64,000 nucleotides of DNA from Hemerocallis citrina (lineage: Eukaryota; Streptophyta; Magnoliopsida; Asparagales; Asphodelaceae), in assembly GCA_017893485.1 (NCBI GenBank), contig CM030365.1:45688458-45752457 (forward strand), written 5' to 3'. Positions 23,669 through 35,673 of the stretch are shown piece after piece (within the stretch, counting starts at the first letter, position 1; each line of letters opens with the position of its first letter). Under the pieces are notes generated by a model. The model was not told the origin of the DNA. It was given only the letters and a program-made list of their open reading frames with translations, and did no database searches. Both the position numbers and the translations under genes were made by a program.

Positions 23669-23676
23669 TATAAATA
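23669..23676 (+). promoter_or_regulatory. TATA box of A, 3' LTR
   Basis: TATAAATA in the same context as 14497-14504. The donor-like GTGGGGGT follows at 23842. Confidence 0.7.
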
Positions 23677-24644
23677 CCCCTCCCTCTACCTTTGTCTCAT
23701 TTTAGAAAGACAAAAGGAAAGGAAGAAAAAGAATGAGTGAACTACTAACTTGAGAGTTTTTCTTTGTAGGTTTAATAGGAGTTCTAAGAGCTTAGGAGAA
23801 AGAGTAGGAGTGCTAGCAAGTCCTTCCAACAAGAAAAGAAGGTGGGGGTTTCTCTTTTGGTTGTTTGTTTGTTTCAATTGTTGTTTTGGTGTTCCTTCTT
23901 CTTCTTATCTTCCTTGTTTGTTTTTGTTCTTTTTGTGTGAATGTTTCGTAGTGGTGTAGTAGGATGTTTTTCTTATCTTATATGTTGTAGCATAAACACC
24001 AAAAAAAAAGGGGAAAAGAATGATAAGAACTTTAATGGAACACATAAGAAGGAATGGTTTGTAGCTATTGTTTTGACTAATAAAAGAACTAACTACTTGG
24101 ACTATTTCACTAAGCATATGGAACAATGGTATGAATGGTGGAGTTGATTGTGTTGTTGAATGAACATCTTGACATGAACATATGCATATGTGTGTACATA
24201 CCCATTGGGATGTAGAATTCAACAAGAACTTGACATAAGCATAGTAGAATTATTATATGCATTGAAGATTGTGGACTCAATAAATAAATCTTTTTCTTTT
24301 TGCTCTTTACTCGAAATGTTAACTTTTGGTTACAAAAGAAGAAGGAAAAAGAAGGAAATGATAAGTAGGTTGTAACTCATTATGTGTAATTGTAGATCAT
24401 AAAGAAAGAAAGAAAGAAGGAAGCATAAATGGTCATTGTAATAGCTAGTAACTAGTTATCCATACTTAGATGATTAAAAAATGCCATGCTTAAATACATT
24501 CATACTTGAGTTAGTAGGTATTCATATTCATGCTTAGTTAATGGATAATGATATTCATGCTTAAAACATAGTAGATACTCATGCTTAAGTAAGGCAACTA
24601 TCCATGACTAGTTGTGGCAACTTTTTATGTTATGTTCTATCTAT

Positions 24645-25470
24645 GTTAGATTGTTGTAGGATTATGTTAAAATTCCCTACCATGTTTAGGAATGATGTAT
24701 ACCCATGCTAAGTCTATATATATGCTTAGATAGTTGTAGGACTTATGTTAAAATTCCCTACCATGTTTAAGAATGATGTATACCATGCTAAGTCTATACA
24801 CATGCTTAGAATGTTGTAGGACTTATGTAAAAATTCTCTACCATGTTTAGGAATGATGTATACCATGCTAAGTCTATACACATGCTTAGAATGTTGTAGG
24901 ACTTATGTTAAAATTCCCTACCATGTTTAGGAATGATGTAAACCATGCTAAGTCTATATACATGCTTAGAATGTTGTAGGACTTATGTTAAAATTTTCTA
25001 CCATGTTTAGGAATGATGTATACCATGCTAAGTCTATATACATGCTTAGAATGTTGTAGGACTTATGTTAAAATTCCCTACCATGTTTAGGAATGGTGTA
25101 TACCATGCTAAGTCTATACACATGCTTAGAATGTTGTAGGACTTATGTTAAAATTTGCTACCATGTTTAGGAATGATGTATACCATGCTAAGTCTATATA
25201 CATGCTTAGAATGTTGTAGGACTTATGTTAAAATTTCCTACCATGTTTAGGAATGATGTATACCATGCTAAGTCTATATACATGCTTAGAATGTTGTAGG
25301 ATTTATGTTAAAATTTCCTACCATGTTTAGGAATGATGTATACCATGCTAAGTCTATATACATGCTTAGAATGTTGTAGGATTTATGTTAAAATTCCCTA
25401 CCATGTTTAGGAATGATGTATACCCATGCTAAGTCTATATACATGCTTAGAATGTTGTAGGATTAATGTT
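24645..25470 (+). repeat. 80-bp tandem array in A 3' LTR, about ten units
   Basis: Marker ATGCTAAGTCTATA recurs every 80 bp from about 24707 to 25425, ten times. Same unit as in the 5' LTR. Confidence 0.94.
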
Positions 25471-26708
25471 AGAATACCTACCATGCCTTGGAATGTTGTA
25501 TGTTCATACTAGTTATATATCCATGCTTGGGTTGTGGTGATTAATCATGTTACGGAGTGGAGATCCATGCTTAAGGCGGTAGTGGAGATACATGTTCTAA
25601 GTAGTAAGCATCCATGCTTAAGTTGTAACTTATGCTCAAATTGTAGTAAGTCTCTTGTTTAGATTGTAGTAACTATCCATGCTTAAGATTGTTACAAGTG
25701 CATGCTAAATCGCATTCATAATTAAGAATGTTGTAAGTTGATGGTTATGTCATATATACCATGATTAGTTGTTGTAGGTTGATGCTTACAATTGCATACC
25801 ATGCTTGAATTGCCATAGGTTAAGTAATAAGAAAGAGTCATGTTGAAATTGTAGTAGTAACTACCTCGTTGTAGTTAATGTTAGTAAGGAGCCATACATG
25901 CTTGAATGGTATAGTGTAGCATCCTAGTTACATGTTGAATGTACCCATATTTTATGTTGTTGGGAAAAGAACCCATGGACTCTAGTCGGGTGAGGTTCTA
26001 CTTTAAGATGGAACCATAGCATGTGAGCACTTTCATTTAAAGGTAATAAGGGTTGAAAAGTTTTAATAGTTGTAGCTTGATGAAAAGCTAGTTGAGGGTC
26101 ATCAAATTACCCTAGGGGTCATCGACCATCAAGACCGCATCCTACCACCTTAGAACAAATGGATAGATCTCACCTCAGGCACCGACGGATCTTAACCGAT
26201 GTAGGTTGATCGTGGGCCGAGAGTGCTGGTAGAATCCGAGTTAGGGGTAGGGATGAGTGAGGGAGACCTCGTCACTAGAGTCTTGGATCGAGGGACCACG
26301 AGTTGGACCATGATAATCTAAGTTGGAAACTATGTAAGATTGCGTAGGAGTAGTAATATGACTTATAAAATCATTACTTAACCTTTTTGCCAGAAAGAAG
26401 GGGAGTTGGTAGTAGGGTGCACCGTACGACCAAACCATTCTTTGGGGTCGATCTTAGGTGGTGTTATTAGGTTGTACCTTCCTGTCAAAGGGATACGTAC
26501 GGTGCCGTCTCACGAGTTGGGAGCACGGGTTGCGTATCTCGCGCTGTTAATTCCTGAAATACCGTGGCTTGGGGTGCCACAGGATGCATTGTGCAGTCTT
26601 GTGCTTGCGAGACCCCAGGGGTGCCACAGGGTAGGCTTCGCGCTACCCTGCGCTTGCGAGACCCTATGATTTTGGATTTGGGATGAGGTCCGGTTAGCCG
26701 GGTAGCAG

Positions 26709-26848
26709 TGGCAAACATGGACACCACTGGCAGACTGCATTAGTAGGACTTGACCACGTCTGCAACCTCATCAGTCATTGGCAAACATGGACACCACTGG
26801 CAGACTGCATTAGTAGGACTTGACCACGTCTGCAACCTCATCAGTCAT
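26709..26848 (+). repeat. 70-bp tandem duplication in A 3' LTR
   Basis: Units 26709-26778 and 26779-26848 appear identical ('tggcaaacatggacaccact...catcagtcat'). The 5' LTR has one copy, so this arose after insertion or before it in only one LTR. Confidence 0.92.
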
Positions 26849-26940
26849 GTTGTATCTGTCAGGAACAGGTTGTGTACAATTAGAATTCATAACGCGGGTT
26901 CAAATCCCTATATATGGAGAAACGGCTTGAGATGGGGCGC

Positions 26941-26958
26941 ATGTAGTATAGGCTGCAT
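26941..26958 (+). promoter_or_regulatory. Conserved LTR hairpin motif, A 3' LTR
   Basis: ATGTAGTATAGGCTGCAT; one loop base differs from the 5' LTR copy (TATAGG for TATGGG), with the stem unchanged. Confidence 0.5.
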
Positions 26959-27448
26959 GTTGCTTTCAGAGACTTGCTGACATTAGAATAGGAACATCCT
27001 AGTTTAGTTGACATTGCATTAGAATAGGAGCATCCTAGGTTAGTTAGCATTTTATTAGATTCTAGTCACAGCACTCACGAACACTTAAACTACACCGACA
27101 TACTTTACCCTGTTTGTATATGTTGTTTTCGAAGATTCGCTGCTATGTTATCAGCCTTAAAGCGTCAGTGAATACTGACGTCCCCACTTTAATAGGTTGT
27201 GGATACAAGATCACGAATTGGAAGGGCTCTAGTTGAGGCGTGATCTACAAGTGAAGAGGCCAATGTTTATCTTTTACATTCATGTATACTCTGATGTAAT
27301 TTATTGTATTAATGAGAACACTCGGCCTGTAATATTGTGTTAATGAAAAAGTTTAAAATTTTCCTGTTTCTGTGTATTGTGACTAATTGAATGAAAAGGT
27401 CCTGGCTCGTGTCTCGGTTTCCCAGTATATGAAAATCGGGGTGTTACA

Positions 27449-27453
27449 CACAT
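27449..27453. other. Target-site duplication of A, right copy (CACAT)
   Basis: CACAT directly after GTGTTACA; partner at 14150-14154. Confidence 0.9.
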
Positions 27454-27934
27454 AGGAAGTATCGAGGCATGGAGCAACATTACTGGTGGGCTGGAATGAA
27501 GTGTGATATCATTGACTTTGTGGCTAGGTGTCTCACGTGTCAGAAGATGAAGGCAGAAAATTAGAAGCTCCGAGGACTGTGCGACCGTTGCATATTCTAG
27601 AATAAAAATGGGAGAATATCAAATGGATTGTGAAGCTTTGTGGGATGCAGTGTTTACTTCGCATTTCTAGAAGAGTCTACACGCATCCTTGGGACCAAGA
27701 AATGACTTTCAGCACAAATTTTCACCTGCAGACGGATGAGCAAATGGAAAGAGTCACACCGAGTGCTAGATGACATTCTGAGAACTTACGTCACACACTT
27801 TGGGGGAATCAGTTTGTTGGGAACCTGAAGACCGATGAGAGACATATTTCCTGAACTTTCTGTCTAATTTATGTATTTTGTTTTCTCAGTACTAGTGTAG
27901 TTCTGGAGGTAGAATTATTCTAAGAAGGGAGAAA
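27454..27934 (+). pseudogene. Element C integrase scrap and polypurine tract
   Basis: Continues C after A. The integrase zinc region can be read ('YRGMEQHYWWAGMKCDI.DFVARCLTCQKMKAEN'), then pieces of the core ('AVFTSHF', 'TDEQMER', 'RVLDDILRTYV.HFGG') separated by stops and deletions. Most of the integrase core and its C terminus is missing. The purine tract AAGAAGGGAGAAA (about 27922-27934) precedes the LTR at 27935. With the left piece at 13241-14149, C lacks protease, most of RT, RNase H and most of integrase. Confidence 0.8.
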
Positions 27935-30762
27935 TGTAATACCCCTCAAAATAGTATATAACTATTGTGTCTATTAATCATGCATATGTGATAGTTGCAC
28001 ATGTTAATGTATTTCTAAATTGTAATTGAGTTAGAATAGAAACATATTATTTGATGTGTTTTGAACCTAACAAAGATGTATTTGTTGTACTGGAGTTAGG
28101 CCTTGACTCAATATGGAACCAAGCTAACCTAAACTAGCTCATGTTGTGCACACTTAGTGCAACACGACAACAACAACAAAAAAACAATGGAATACCAGGG
28201 GGTGGCCGGCCCCTTTCGGTTGAAATGGTTGGGTGTGGTTCTCCAAAAATCTAGTAGGAGACCCTAGTTGTGGGGAAGTGTGAGAATCATTTCATGGGAA
28301 GTTCCAAGAGCAGCACTTGATTGCCTTGGAACCCAACCAAACTCTTCCCCTGAACACCCCCCCTCCCCGCCACGCTTGGTCGGTTACAAAAGGAGGGCAT
28401 GAGCCAACCTTCATCTCATTTGAAAAAAATATTCCAACTCCAAAACACTAGGTTTTCAATTGGGTGCTGTTTGGAGGGAGCAATAAGGCAAGTGGGAAGC
28501 TTGGTCGGGTTCAAGGAGCTTGGTGGACTGCAAGAGCTAACACACTTCTCATCAAAAGGTGGGTGTATCTTGAACCCTCATTTTTGTTATTATATGAAAT
28601 AGGAGCATGTTGAATTGTTGTTTATTTGTTCTTATTCTAGGATGGCATGTTGGATGGTATGAATATTTTCATAAGTAAAGGGTGGTTATAAGAAGCTAGA
28701 TGAATTTGATAATCATAGAAAGATCACTAGTTGCTGTTTTTTTTTCTTACTGATGTAAATATTTTGTTATAGTATATCATATCATGCAAAATTTAAAGTT
28801 AAAATATATATTTTCATGCCACAATTTGTTAGTTAGATTTGAGTTTCGGTTTAAACTAATGACATGAAGTATGAGTAAAAATGCTAGCTCACAACAACAT
28901 GGTAGATGATAAAAAAGTTACTATTTTTATGCAAGAATTTCACCATTTTCCTTGTGGTTCATATCAAGCTAATAACTCACTTTTTAATCCCCATTTCCAT
29001 ACCATAGAATGTTATTAGACTTGTGTATTTGTAATAATCACTAGCATGATGATTGAAGTGTTATCTAGGCACAATAATGCATCAATTGTACGATTGTGTT
29101 CACTGTTTTTTTTCGATGAGAAGCACACTAATTTTTAAGAATACTCTTGTTGTTTTTCGGGTTGTCATGTTGTTGTTTAGACACCGTTTATACTCCCTTT
29201 TTTCTAGATCTATCTTTCTGTTTTGGTGCTTTGTTGAGTGGTCCTAAGTCTATGGTTGCTTAGCTTTTGTTTCGAATACGATTAAGGGTTCATATTGTCA
29301 AATATACATAGTTTTGGGCTGTTTTTGTTTGGCTAAATTTCTTGCTATTTTGGGATGGTTGCATGCTCATTTAGATGTATTTAATCATTCATTAAGGCAT
29401 AACTTTTCTTTCTAGTGGTTTGGTGATGTAATCCTATGTTCTAGCTTGCTAGCACAAGATTTCAGGTTAGAATAGGAGCTCGTATTTGTCGATATACCCA
29501 AATTTGGGTCTGTTTTTGTTGACTGACTAATTTCGTTGTTCTGGGATTATTTGCTAACTATTTTGAACCAACACTTGCTGAGAAGACACAATTGTAGTTG
29601 GGGGTTTAGTCAGGCCTAGATGGACTAGACTTGGGCACTAAAACGAGTCCAAAACAGCAAGCAAAAAGGGCTAGAAATGGGCAGCAAGAGGGGCTCAGTT
29701 TGCTGTCAGTTTTGGCCGAGCTTGAGCTCTGTTTTGGGCCAGCTTCAGGTCAGTTTTGGGGCCATGTTGGACCCAGGTTTGGGTCGGGTTAGGTCTTTGT
29801 CGATCTTGAGTTAGGTCACGTAGAGTTGGAGCTAGTGTGCGAGGATAATGTTGTGTTTAGACATTTAGTAACTAGTTGACTCTAGTATGTGAGTTAGACT
29901 AGTCGCCTAATCTTGGGAATGAGTGAATGAACTTCTAAGCCTTAGACTCCAATTAGAAAGGTAGATTGAGATATTGAAATGAATTAATGGGATGCGGGGC
30001 AAAGAGTGGCATAATGGTTAATAGGGTAAACTTCTACGAGTGAGTTGAATGCCTAGAAGTTAAAATATGATAACTGAACTCGTAGACTATTAGAAAACTA
30101 GGATCAAGACTCAAGGGTTAATTAACAAGTTGTGAGACTAGGGATGGTGCTAGACATTGCTAGATATGAAGTAATATTAGATAGACTAGTACCGTTGGGA
30201 TCAAGTGAATCTAGTTAATAATGAATCGGACTACAAATCCTAGAATAACAATACTCCCTAGGTGTTAAGTGCTTTCTAATATGTTGAGATGCCAAAGATA
30301 TGTCTTAGTCCATAGATTAGTACCCTTAATCTAAGAGTGCGAGGTTCTTGGGCTAGGCAGGACCCAGGGTGGTGGCAATGTAGTGCTCCTGAGGAAGAGG
30401 TAATGGGCCAGGTTGGCAATATTCTATTTGTGAGGTAAGACTAGTAGGGCACACTAACTCTAGGCCATGTTATTATTGATTGTAAGAACAAGAACTAGTT
30501 GGGAGCTGTAATCACCTGTCAAGGGGACATGTGCGACGTCGTCTCGACCGTTAATTTTTGGGATCTAGTGATAAGGTCCGGAGGCAGATGTATAGGCTGC
30601 TGGCTCATGCCAGAAACTTAGGAGATGGACCCTGAAGTGTCCATTTATGATGTATGTTATCAATACAAATGGGGAGCAAGACTGTGACTCTAAATCTCTT
30701 GGCGGAGTAGGGGAAGGCCTACTGGCCCGCCTTCTGTTCGTGATAACTTCTAGTAGTGTACG

Positions 30763-30971
30763 GGAGTGGAGAGAGACTGCATGGTCCGGACATAGTAGAA
30801 TGTCCAGGTCCAGGGAGTGGAGAAAGACTGAAGGGTCCGGTAGAATGGAATGGCGACCGGTTTATCCGGGAGCGGAGAGAGACCCTAGGTCTCGGGCGGA
30901 GTGGAATGTCCTGGTCCGAGGAGTGGAGAAAGACCACAGGTTCTCGGTGGAATGGAATGGCCACCGGTCTG
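30763..30971 (+). repeat. GGAGTGGAGA tandem repeats, alternating A-B-A-B
   Basis: Units begin with GGAGTGGAG or GGAGCGGAG at 30763, 30814, 30869 and 30920 (spacing 51, 55, 51). Units one and three resemble each other ('gaatgtcc.ggtcc'), as do two and four ('gaatggaatggc.accggt'), giving a 106-bp higher-order dimer. Confidence 0.8.
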
Positions 30972-31119
30972 ACAGTAGTAGCAGCGGTGGACAACATGTA
31001 CTGTAACTTTACCACGCACTTGATAAATATCAGAAACTTAGAAGAGTACAAGAATAGGTCTGCATTGTGAGGGATCAAACCTTATAAGAGGAAGAATGTT
31101 ATGGGCTTGTTCGGAAAGT

Positions 31120-31137
31120 ATGTAGTATGGGTTGTAT
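31120..31137 (+). promoter_or_regulatory. Conserved LTR hairpin motif, C
   Basis: ATGTAGTATGGGTTGTAT: the six-base arms still pair, using three G-U pairs, around TATGGG. Confidence 0.5.
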
Positions 31138-31588
31138 AAGGTTCCAAGCAAGTGTGCATTTGAGAAGGGCATGATGTGCAATTTTGTGAATTTCTGCACA
31201 TTAGACTTCTAGGGTCATGGCATACACTGACACAACTAGATTTTGTATTTACTAAATTTCACATTACTGGCATTAATTTGAATGTCGAGGTATTAGAGTT
31301 TTCTTGTATCATTCGCATTGCGCCAGTTGCATTAAGCCGACATGCCCACAATTTGCCTTAGTTGCAGAACCTTTGATCGTGGGAGCGGGGACTCGAGCTT
31401 CACGAAGCATCCAAGTGAAAGAGTAAATTTTTTACAATGTAATTTATGGTGTAAAATTTATTTAAAACAACATTGTACGTTGTAATGTCATTGAATGTTT
31501 TAATTTTTTTTGTTTTCTACTGTGTTGTGTACTCATTTGAAATTAAAATTCTGATTATTGTCACGAGTTTCCGGTTTACAAAAATCGT

Positions 31589-32176
31589 GTAACCCCCCCC
31601 CCCTCCCAACAATAAGCATTTTTCGTGTATTTTTCTATAATTTGATTTTTATAAATTTATTTTGTGCTAAATTCGTTTCGTATCTTTTGTTAAAGTGTTC
31701 TCTAATCGAAAATTTTATTTATTTCGAATAATGGTGTATTATGATCTTACTTTCTATTTCTTATTGATCGGATATTTATATTTGAAGTCTAAAATCATAT
31801 ATATAATTATTATTGGATTATTTTAATAAAATTTTTAAACCCGGATACTATTTTGTTGTATGGTTTTATTATTCCTATGAATATAACTATTAATTGTTAT
31901 TTCGTGATTATTTAATAAAAATTCATCTATCGAAATATTTTATTATTGTATCAGACCTGATTTTCTTGGCAAATTCCAATTTATTTTCAAGCCCGATTTA
32001 TATTCTATTCATTTGTATTATTTATTTATTTATTTGGATTTAAAATTTTGTTCACAAAATTCTTCTTTCTTCTTGTTTGAGCTTTTCTTTTTTATCCTAT
32101 TTTTTTCTTTTATTTAATTGTGGGTATTTTTATTTGAACCCTATTATTTGGATCTATCTCTTATTTGAACCCTAAA
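31589..32176 (+). repeat. Solo LTR D1, first segment
   Basis: Starts TGTAACCCCC at 31589. Phrases such as 'tttaattgtgggtatttttatttgaacc' recur in D2 at 55735. Left flank AATCG (31584-31588) pairs with AATCA (54175-54179) as a slightly changed target duplication. Interrupted by element B at 32177. Confidence 0.78.
32172..32176. other. Target-site duplication of B, left copy (CTAAA)
   Basis: CTAAA before TGTAATATCC; repeated at 43995-43999. D2 shows the unoccupied site ('gaaccctaaaaccca', about 55788). Confidence 0.9.
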
Positions 32177-32738
32177 TGTAATATCCTAAATTTTCATCTT
32201 AATAAAAATTGTTGATTTTTCACGTGTTGTGCACGTGCAAAATTTCGTATGCATATTTATTTTTATAAAATTTTCTTTTATAACATGGATAATTATTTAT
32301 TTCTTTCCCTTTATCTTTCTAAAAAGCCAATTTTATAAAGCCTAAAGCAGTTTTCTTATTTTAAGCCCACTCCAATAATTAAATATTTTTTATTAATTAG
32401 CCCATAAGCCTAAAGCCCACTATTTTGAGACCCACAAACTTAATTAATCCTTTAAATTGTCACAACTTGTCATGTAGACACAATTGGTGAACAATTGATT
32501 AATTAAATTTGTACAAACTTTAAATAGGGGGATACTAGAAGGGGCACGTGCATGCACGTGTGTGTGCTTTACACACCCTAGGAGGCCGGGTATGGCTAAG
32601 AGAAGAGTGGGAGAGTGGGTTTGTGTGCATGGGTGGTTATTTGCTTATGGGTGGTTGCTACAACTTCCCATCTTATCCTAGCCATTCACCTACAACCATC
32701 TAGTGAAATCCTAGCCCTCCAATCTATCCTAAAACTAG

Positions 32739-32746
32739 TATAAATA
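32739..32746 (+). promoter_or_regulatory. TATA box of B, 5' LTR
   Basis: TATAAATA in 'actagtataaatacccc', the same context as in A. The matching box in the 3' LTR is at 41250-41257. Confidence 0.75.
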
Positions 32747-33015
32747 CCCCCTACCTTCATGTATACAACACTAAGAAAAAAATAATTGAAAGGAAGAAAC
32801 TATACAGGAGAGTAATATATTAGGAAGTGAAAGATTGAGTGTGCATTTGTGTGTGTGTCCCAACCAAAAGGAGGCCGGCCCATCATCACGAACTAGGGGA
32901 AGCTCGGGTTGCACCAAGGAACAAGAAGGGGCGCATTTTGCAACACAATATAGGAGGTGAAGGTTACTTTCTTGCATTCTAGGAGATTCTATGAGCTTTT
33001 CATTTCGTGTTTCTC

Positions 33016-33030
33016 CAAAGAGGTGGGTGT
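33016..33030 (+). promoter_or_regulatory. Candidate leader splice donor of B
   Basis: AAGAG|GTGGGTGT with GT at 33023, 284 bp after the TATA box; 3' LTR copy at 41536. A long pyrimidine tract with AG ends at 35673, next to ORF1. Inferred. Confidence 0.35.
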
Positions 33031-33685
33031 TTTTCATACTTCTAGAACTAGATACCATGCTAGGGATGATTTAATAAAATTATTATGAATCAATTAGTTG
33101 AAAATTGGAACTATGCTTGTTTAATTAAAAGTGGAATGGTAATTTAGAGAATGTTTGATGGATTGATTGCTAATGAATAAATGGTGAATTAATGTGCTAG
33201 AAATCACCATATTGTTGTGCTACATGAATGTTATGGTAAAATTTGTGCTTACAAATAGTTGATTAAATGCGTCATGTGTAGTTAATTGTCTAAAATAGAA
33301 TTTCGTTATTGTAGAAAGATGAGATTTTTGTGTTCTAAAAATATAATAGGATGTTAATAAGAAAAAGAACAGAAGAATATAGTAGGTTGTGGAATTCTAA
33401 TTCTAAATTATGAAGAAATGTGTTATTGTTCTCAATGTCGAAAATATGGACATAGAACATAAAGTAGGACCAAAATACATGTTTTATAAAGAAAATAATC
33501 ATTATAAAAATACTGGTTTACTGTAAATTTATGTATCTTATAATCTGGAAAATTTTGCTTTCAAAAGAAAAGGAAAAAAAAAATCGTTTTTTCGAAAATT
33601 ATGAAATGTGGAGATAAACAAAGAACTAGTTCAAATCCAACCAAATTCTTTTCAAATCAATCTGGCCACTTAGACAATTTGGTCG

Positions 33686-33920
33686 GAATGGTTTCAGTTG
33701 CTACAGTAGCGGGGGGGCTTGGTCTCTGGTCTCGGGTTCGATACAAAGAAGGAGCTTTTATTTTATTTTTTGTTAAAAATTTCGAAATGCCGAAAGCCAA
33801 TTCACATGGACAATAACCCATATCATATTGCCTCCGTGGCTTTGGTGCAGTGGTCTTGGGCGCTGTCTTTTGGGCCGCTGGTTGTGGGTTCGAATCCGGT
33901 TGTGGGCTTTAGTTTAAAAA
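33686..33920 (+). repeat. Two tRNA-like (SINE-like) modules inside B LTR
   Basis: Two Pol III box-B-like sequences, GGTTCGATACA (33735-33745) and GGTTCGAATCC (33887-33897, a perfect consensus match). The second has a plausible box A upstream ('gtggctttggtgcagtgg', 33836-33853). Both are preceded by G-rich tRNA-like arms and followed by T-rich sequence. The 3' LTR has the same pair at 42252-42262 and 42404-42414, so the modules predate this insertion. Confidence 0.5.
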
Positions 33921-35034
33921 GTTGTTTTCTTGGGGGAAATTAAGATTATTTTGAGTTTTAAAAATAAATTAAAATTAAGAAGAATATGGAATTAATTACT
34001 GAAATTAATTGGACTTTATGAGAGAATTTTTATAACTTTTGGTAAAGTATAATTGAAAATTTGATGCTATTTGCAAGAAAGGACTTGTTTTTAATTAAAT
34101 TGTCTTTTGGGATAAAGGAAAAAAATAGATGAGTGATTTTTTTTAGGAGTTTTAAAAATGAGAATTAGTAATGAGAAATTTGGAAGTTTGATTTGTGTAA
34201 CTAATTGAAATTACAAATTGTGAAATTAGTATGGATTGAAATAAGAATAAGAGATTTGTGGGATGAATGAACTATTACGACAAGTTGAAATTTTATTGTT
34301 TATGCATGAAATGGTGTATGAAAATGTAATTAAACGACATGTTGAGTTATGAAGGATATTATGAATATGGATACATGAATACTGTGATTATGAAACGTGA
34401 ACTGTGATTAATCATGAAAAAAGTCTTTGTGAGTATGAAAAGCTCGATGTGGTAATTATGAGTTGAAATTAAGAACTAGGGTGCAGCTAAGCCTTATACC
34501 GACAATAAAAGAAATGTGAAAATGATATTTGGAATGAAAGGACCAAGATTTGGGTCATGTGAAATGAATGAATAAGACCGGTGTAGTGGGAGTGCTAACC
34601 CTAAGGGATTAATTTTGTTCATGATTCAATTAAACTAAGGATTAGATACATAGTGAAGATGTAATGAAAGTAAGAAGAAAAACATTGAGTATGCGGGCCA
34701 TTGAATTGGCGGCGTGAGAGTATTCACAGGATGTCCCATGATGCGTCATGTGTAGGACGTGGATACTACAGAGTACCGTCCCGGTGGAGATGCTCGTAGG
34801 GTGTTTGGTGACTGCGAGTGGTGTCATATCCATGGTAGGAGCTGAATTACAACAGGATGCCTGCATGATGAGACATGTATCAGTGCGTTGGGATTCCCTC
34901 CAGGGCGCTTAGACATGAGTTCGTTGGTCATAAAATATTTTGAATACTTACCATAGTTACATTTGTAAATTAAGTCATGGCGAGAGATTGAACCCTACAA
35001 GATGAAGAACGGTTAAAGGCTTGCCCTCGGACCT

Positions 35035-35052
35035 ATGTAGTATGGGCTGTAT
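35035..35052 (+). promoter_or_regulatory. Conserved LTR hairpin motif, B 5' LTR
   Basis: ATGTAGTATGGGCTGTAT: arms pair fully with two G-U pairs; loop TATGGG. The 3' LTR copy at 43516-43533 reads ATGTAATATGGGCTACAT. Confidence 0.55.
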
Positions 35053-35517
35053 AGACTCTGAACAAGTGCGCATTAGTGTCATATAATAGAAATATTTGCA
35101 TTAAGGACTAAGTGCACATTCACAACACGACATCAGTAGGATAGTCCCTTTAGCTCTGTTTGTGAACAAGTTTGTGGTTTGTTAAGTATTGAGAATCATT
35201 ATACTGTTTTCGGTATAGAGAGGATGGTCGTGTATAATATTTCATCAATTAAAGGAACTGACATGCCCACAGTTTCTATGCAGGAAAAAGGTACATGAAA
35301 AAAACTAAAGAAGACCTGATGCTTAAAGATTATTCAATTGTTGTTGTATTTCATTCATTGATGTAAAAATTTGCTTCCGCTGTACAAATGTTGATGCATA
35401 ATGTAACTCTGATGTAAAGTAAAGTTTTTTATTTCCTTGTAAAATTGTACGAAGAGAAGTGAAAAGATCCTGTGGAACTCGAATTCAGTGGTATTGGGGA
35501 TTCGGGGTGTTATAGGG

Positions 35518-35530
35518 TGGTATCAGAGCC
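35518..35530 (+). other. Primer binding site of B
   Basis: TGGTATCAGAGCC three bases after the LTR end, identical to A and E. Confidence 0.92.
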
Positions 35531-35673
35531 ACGCTTCCAAGTAGTACAAAATTATAAGGTACGACACGCTAGAAGTGGACATTAGAGTGTGTGTTGAGTC
35601 TAGAGATTTAAATGTAAGTCACTTACATTTGTGTTTCTCTATGATTTATGCTTCTTCTCCTCTTTTCTTTAAG

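Larger units (their letters stand above)
14155..27448 (+). mobile_element. Ty3/gypsy element A, Tekay/Del-type chromovirus, complete structure
   Basis: 13.3 kb element with two LTRs, CACAT target duplication, primer site, upstream ORF1, gag, pol with C-terminal chromodomain-like tail, and polypurine tract. Domain order protease, RT, RNase H, integrase and the tail 'KILWRN...EEANWE' mark it as a plant chromovirus of the Tekay/Del group. The coding regions carry several frameshifts and nonsense codons, so it is not autonomous. The LTRs are alike base for base over long stretches but differ in length (3659 and 4123 bp) because of tandem-repeat copy number. It inserted into element C. Confidence 0.93.
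23326..27448 (+). repeat. 3' LTR of gypsy A
   Basis: 4123 bp, TGTAATATCC to GTGTTACA. It matches the 5' LTR but has ten instead of five 80-bp units and an extra 70-bp duplication, together accounting for the 464-bp length difference. Confidence 0.93.
27935..31588 (+). repeat. 3' LTR of gypsy C, main part
   Basis: Starts TGTAATACCC after the purine tract. It runs through a donor-like AAAAG|GTGGGTGT (GT at 28559), about 2 kb of non-coding body, the GGAGTGGAG repeats (30763-30971), the hairpin (31120-31137) and the shared 3' module. It is interrupted at 31588 by solo LTR D1; its last ten bases are at 54180-54189. ORFs such as 30647-31006 lie in the repeat and have no recognisable domain. Confidence 0.82.
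32177..35514 (+). repeat. 5' LTR of gypsy B
   Basis: TGTAATATCC to GTTATA; the 3' LTR ends in GTTACA, so the terminal CA has become TA here. It contains a TATA box, a donor-like site, two tRNA-like modules and the hairpin. Confidence 0.92.

Noticed and set aside
24645..25470. CRISPR-like array of regular repeats
   Set aside because: The 80-bp units are contiguous, without unique spacers, inside plant LTRs.
30647..31078. Overlapping ORFs of 104-119 codons on both strands in LTR C
   Set aside because: They are by-products of the GC-rich GGAGTGGAG repeats; no conserved motif.
33836..33920. Functional tRNA gene
   Set aside because: Only the box sequences fit; I could not fold a cloverleaf with an acceptor stem or anticodon arm.
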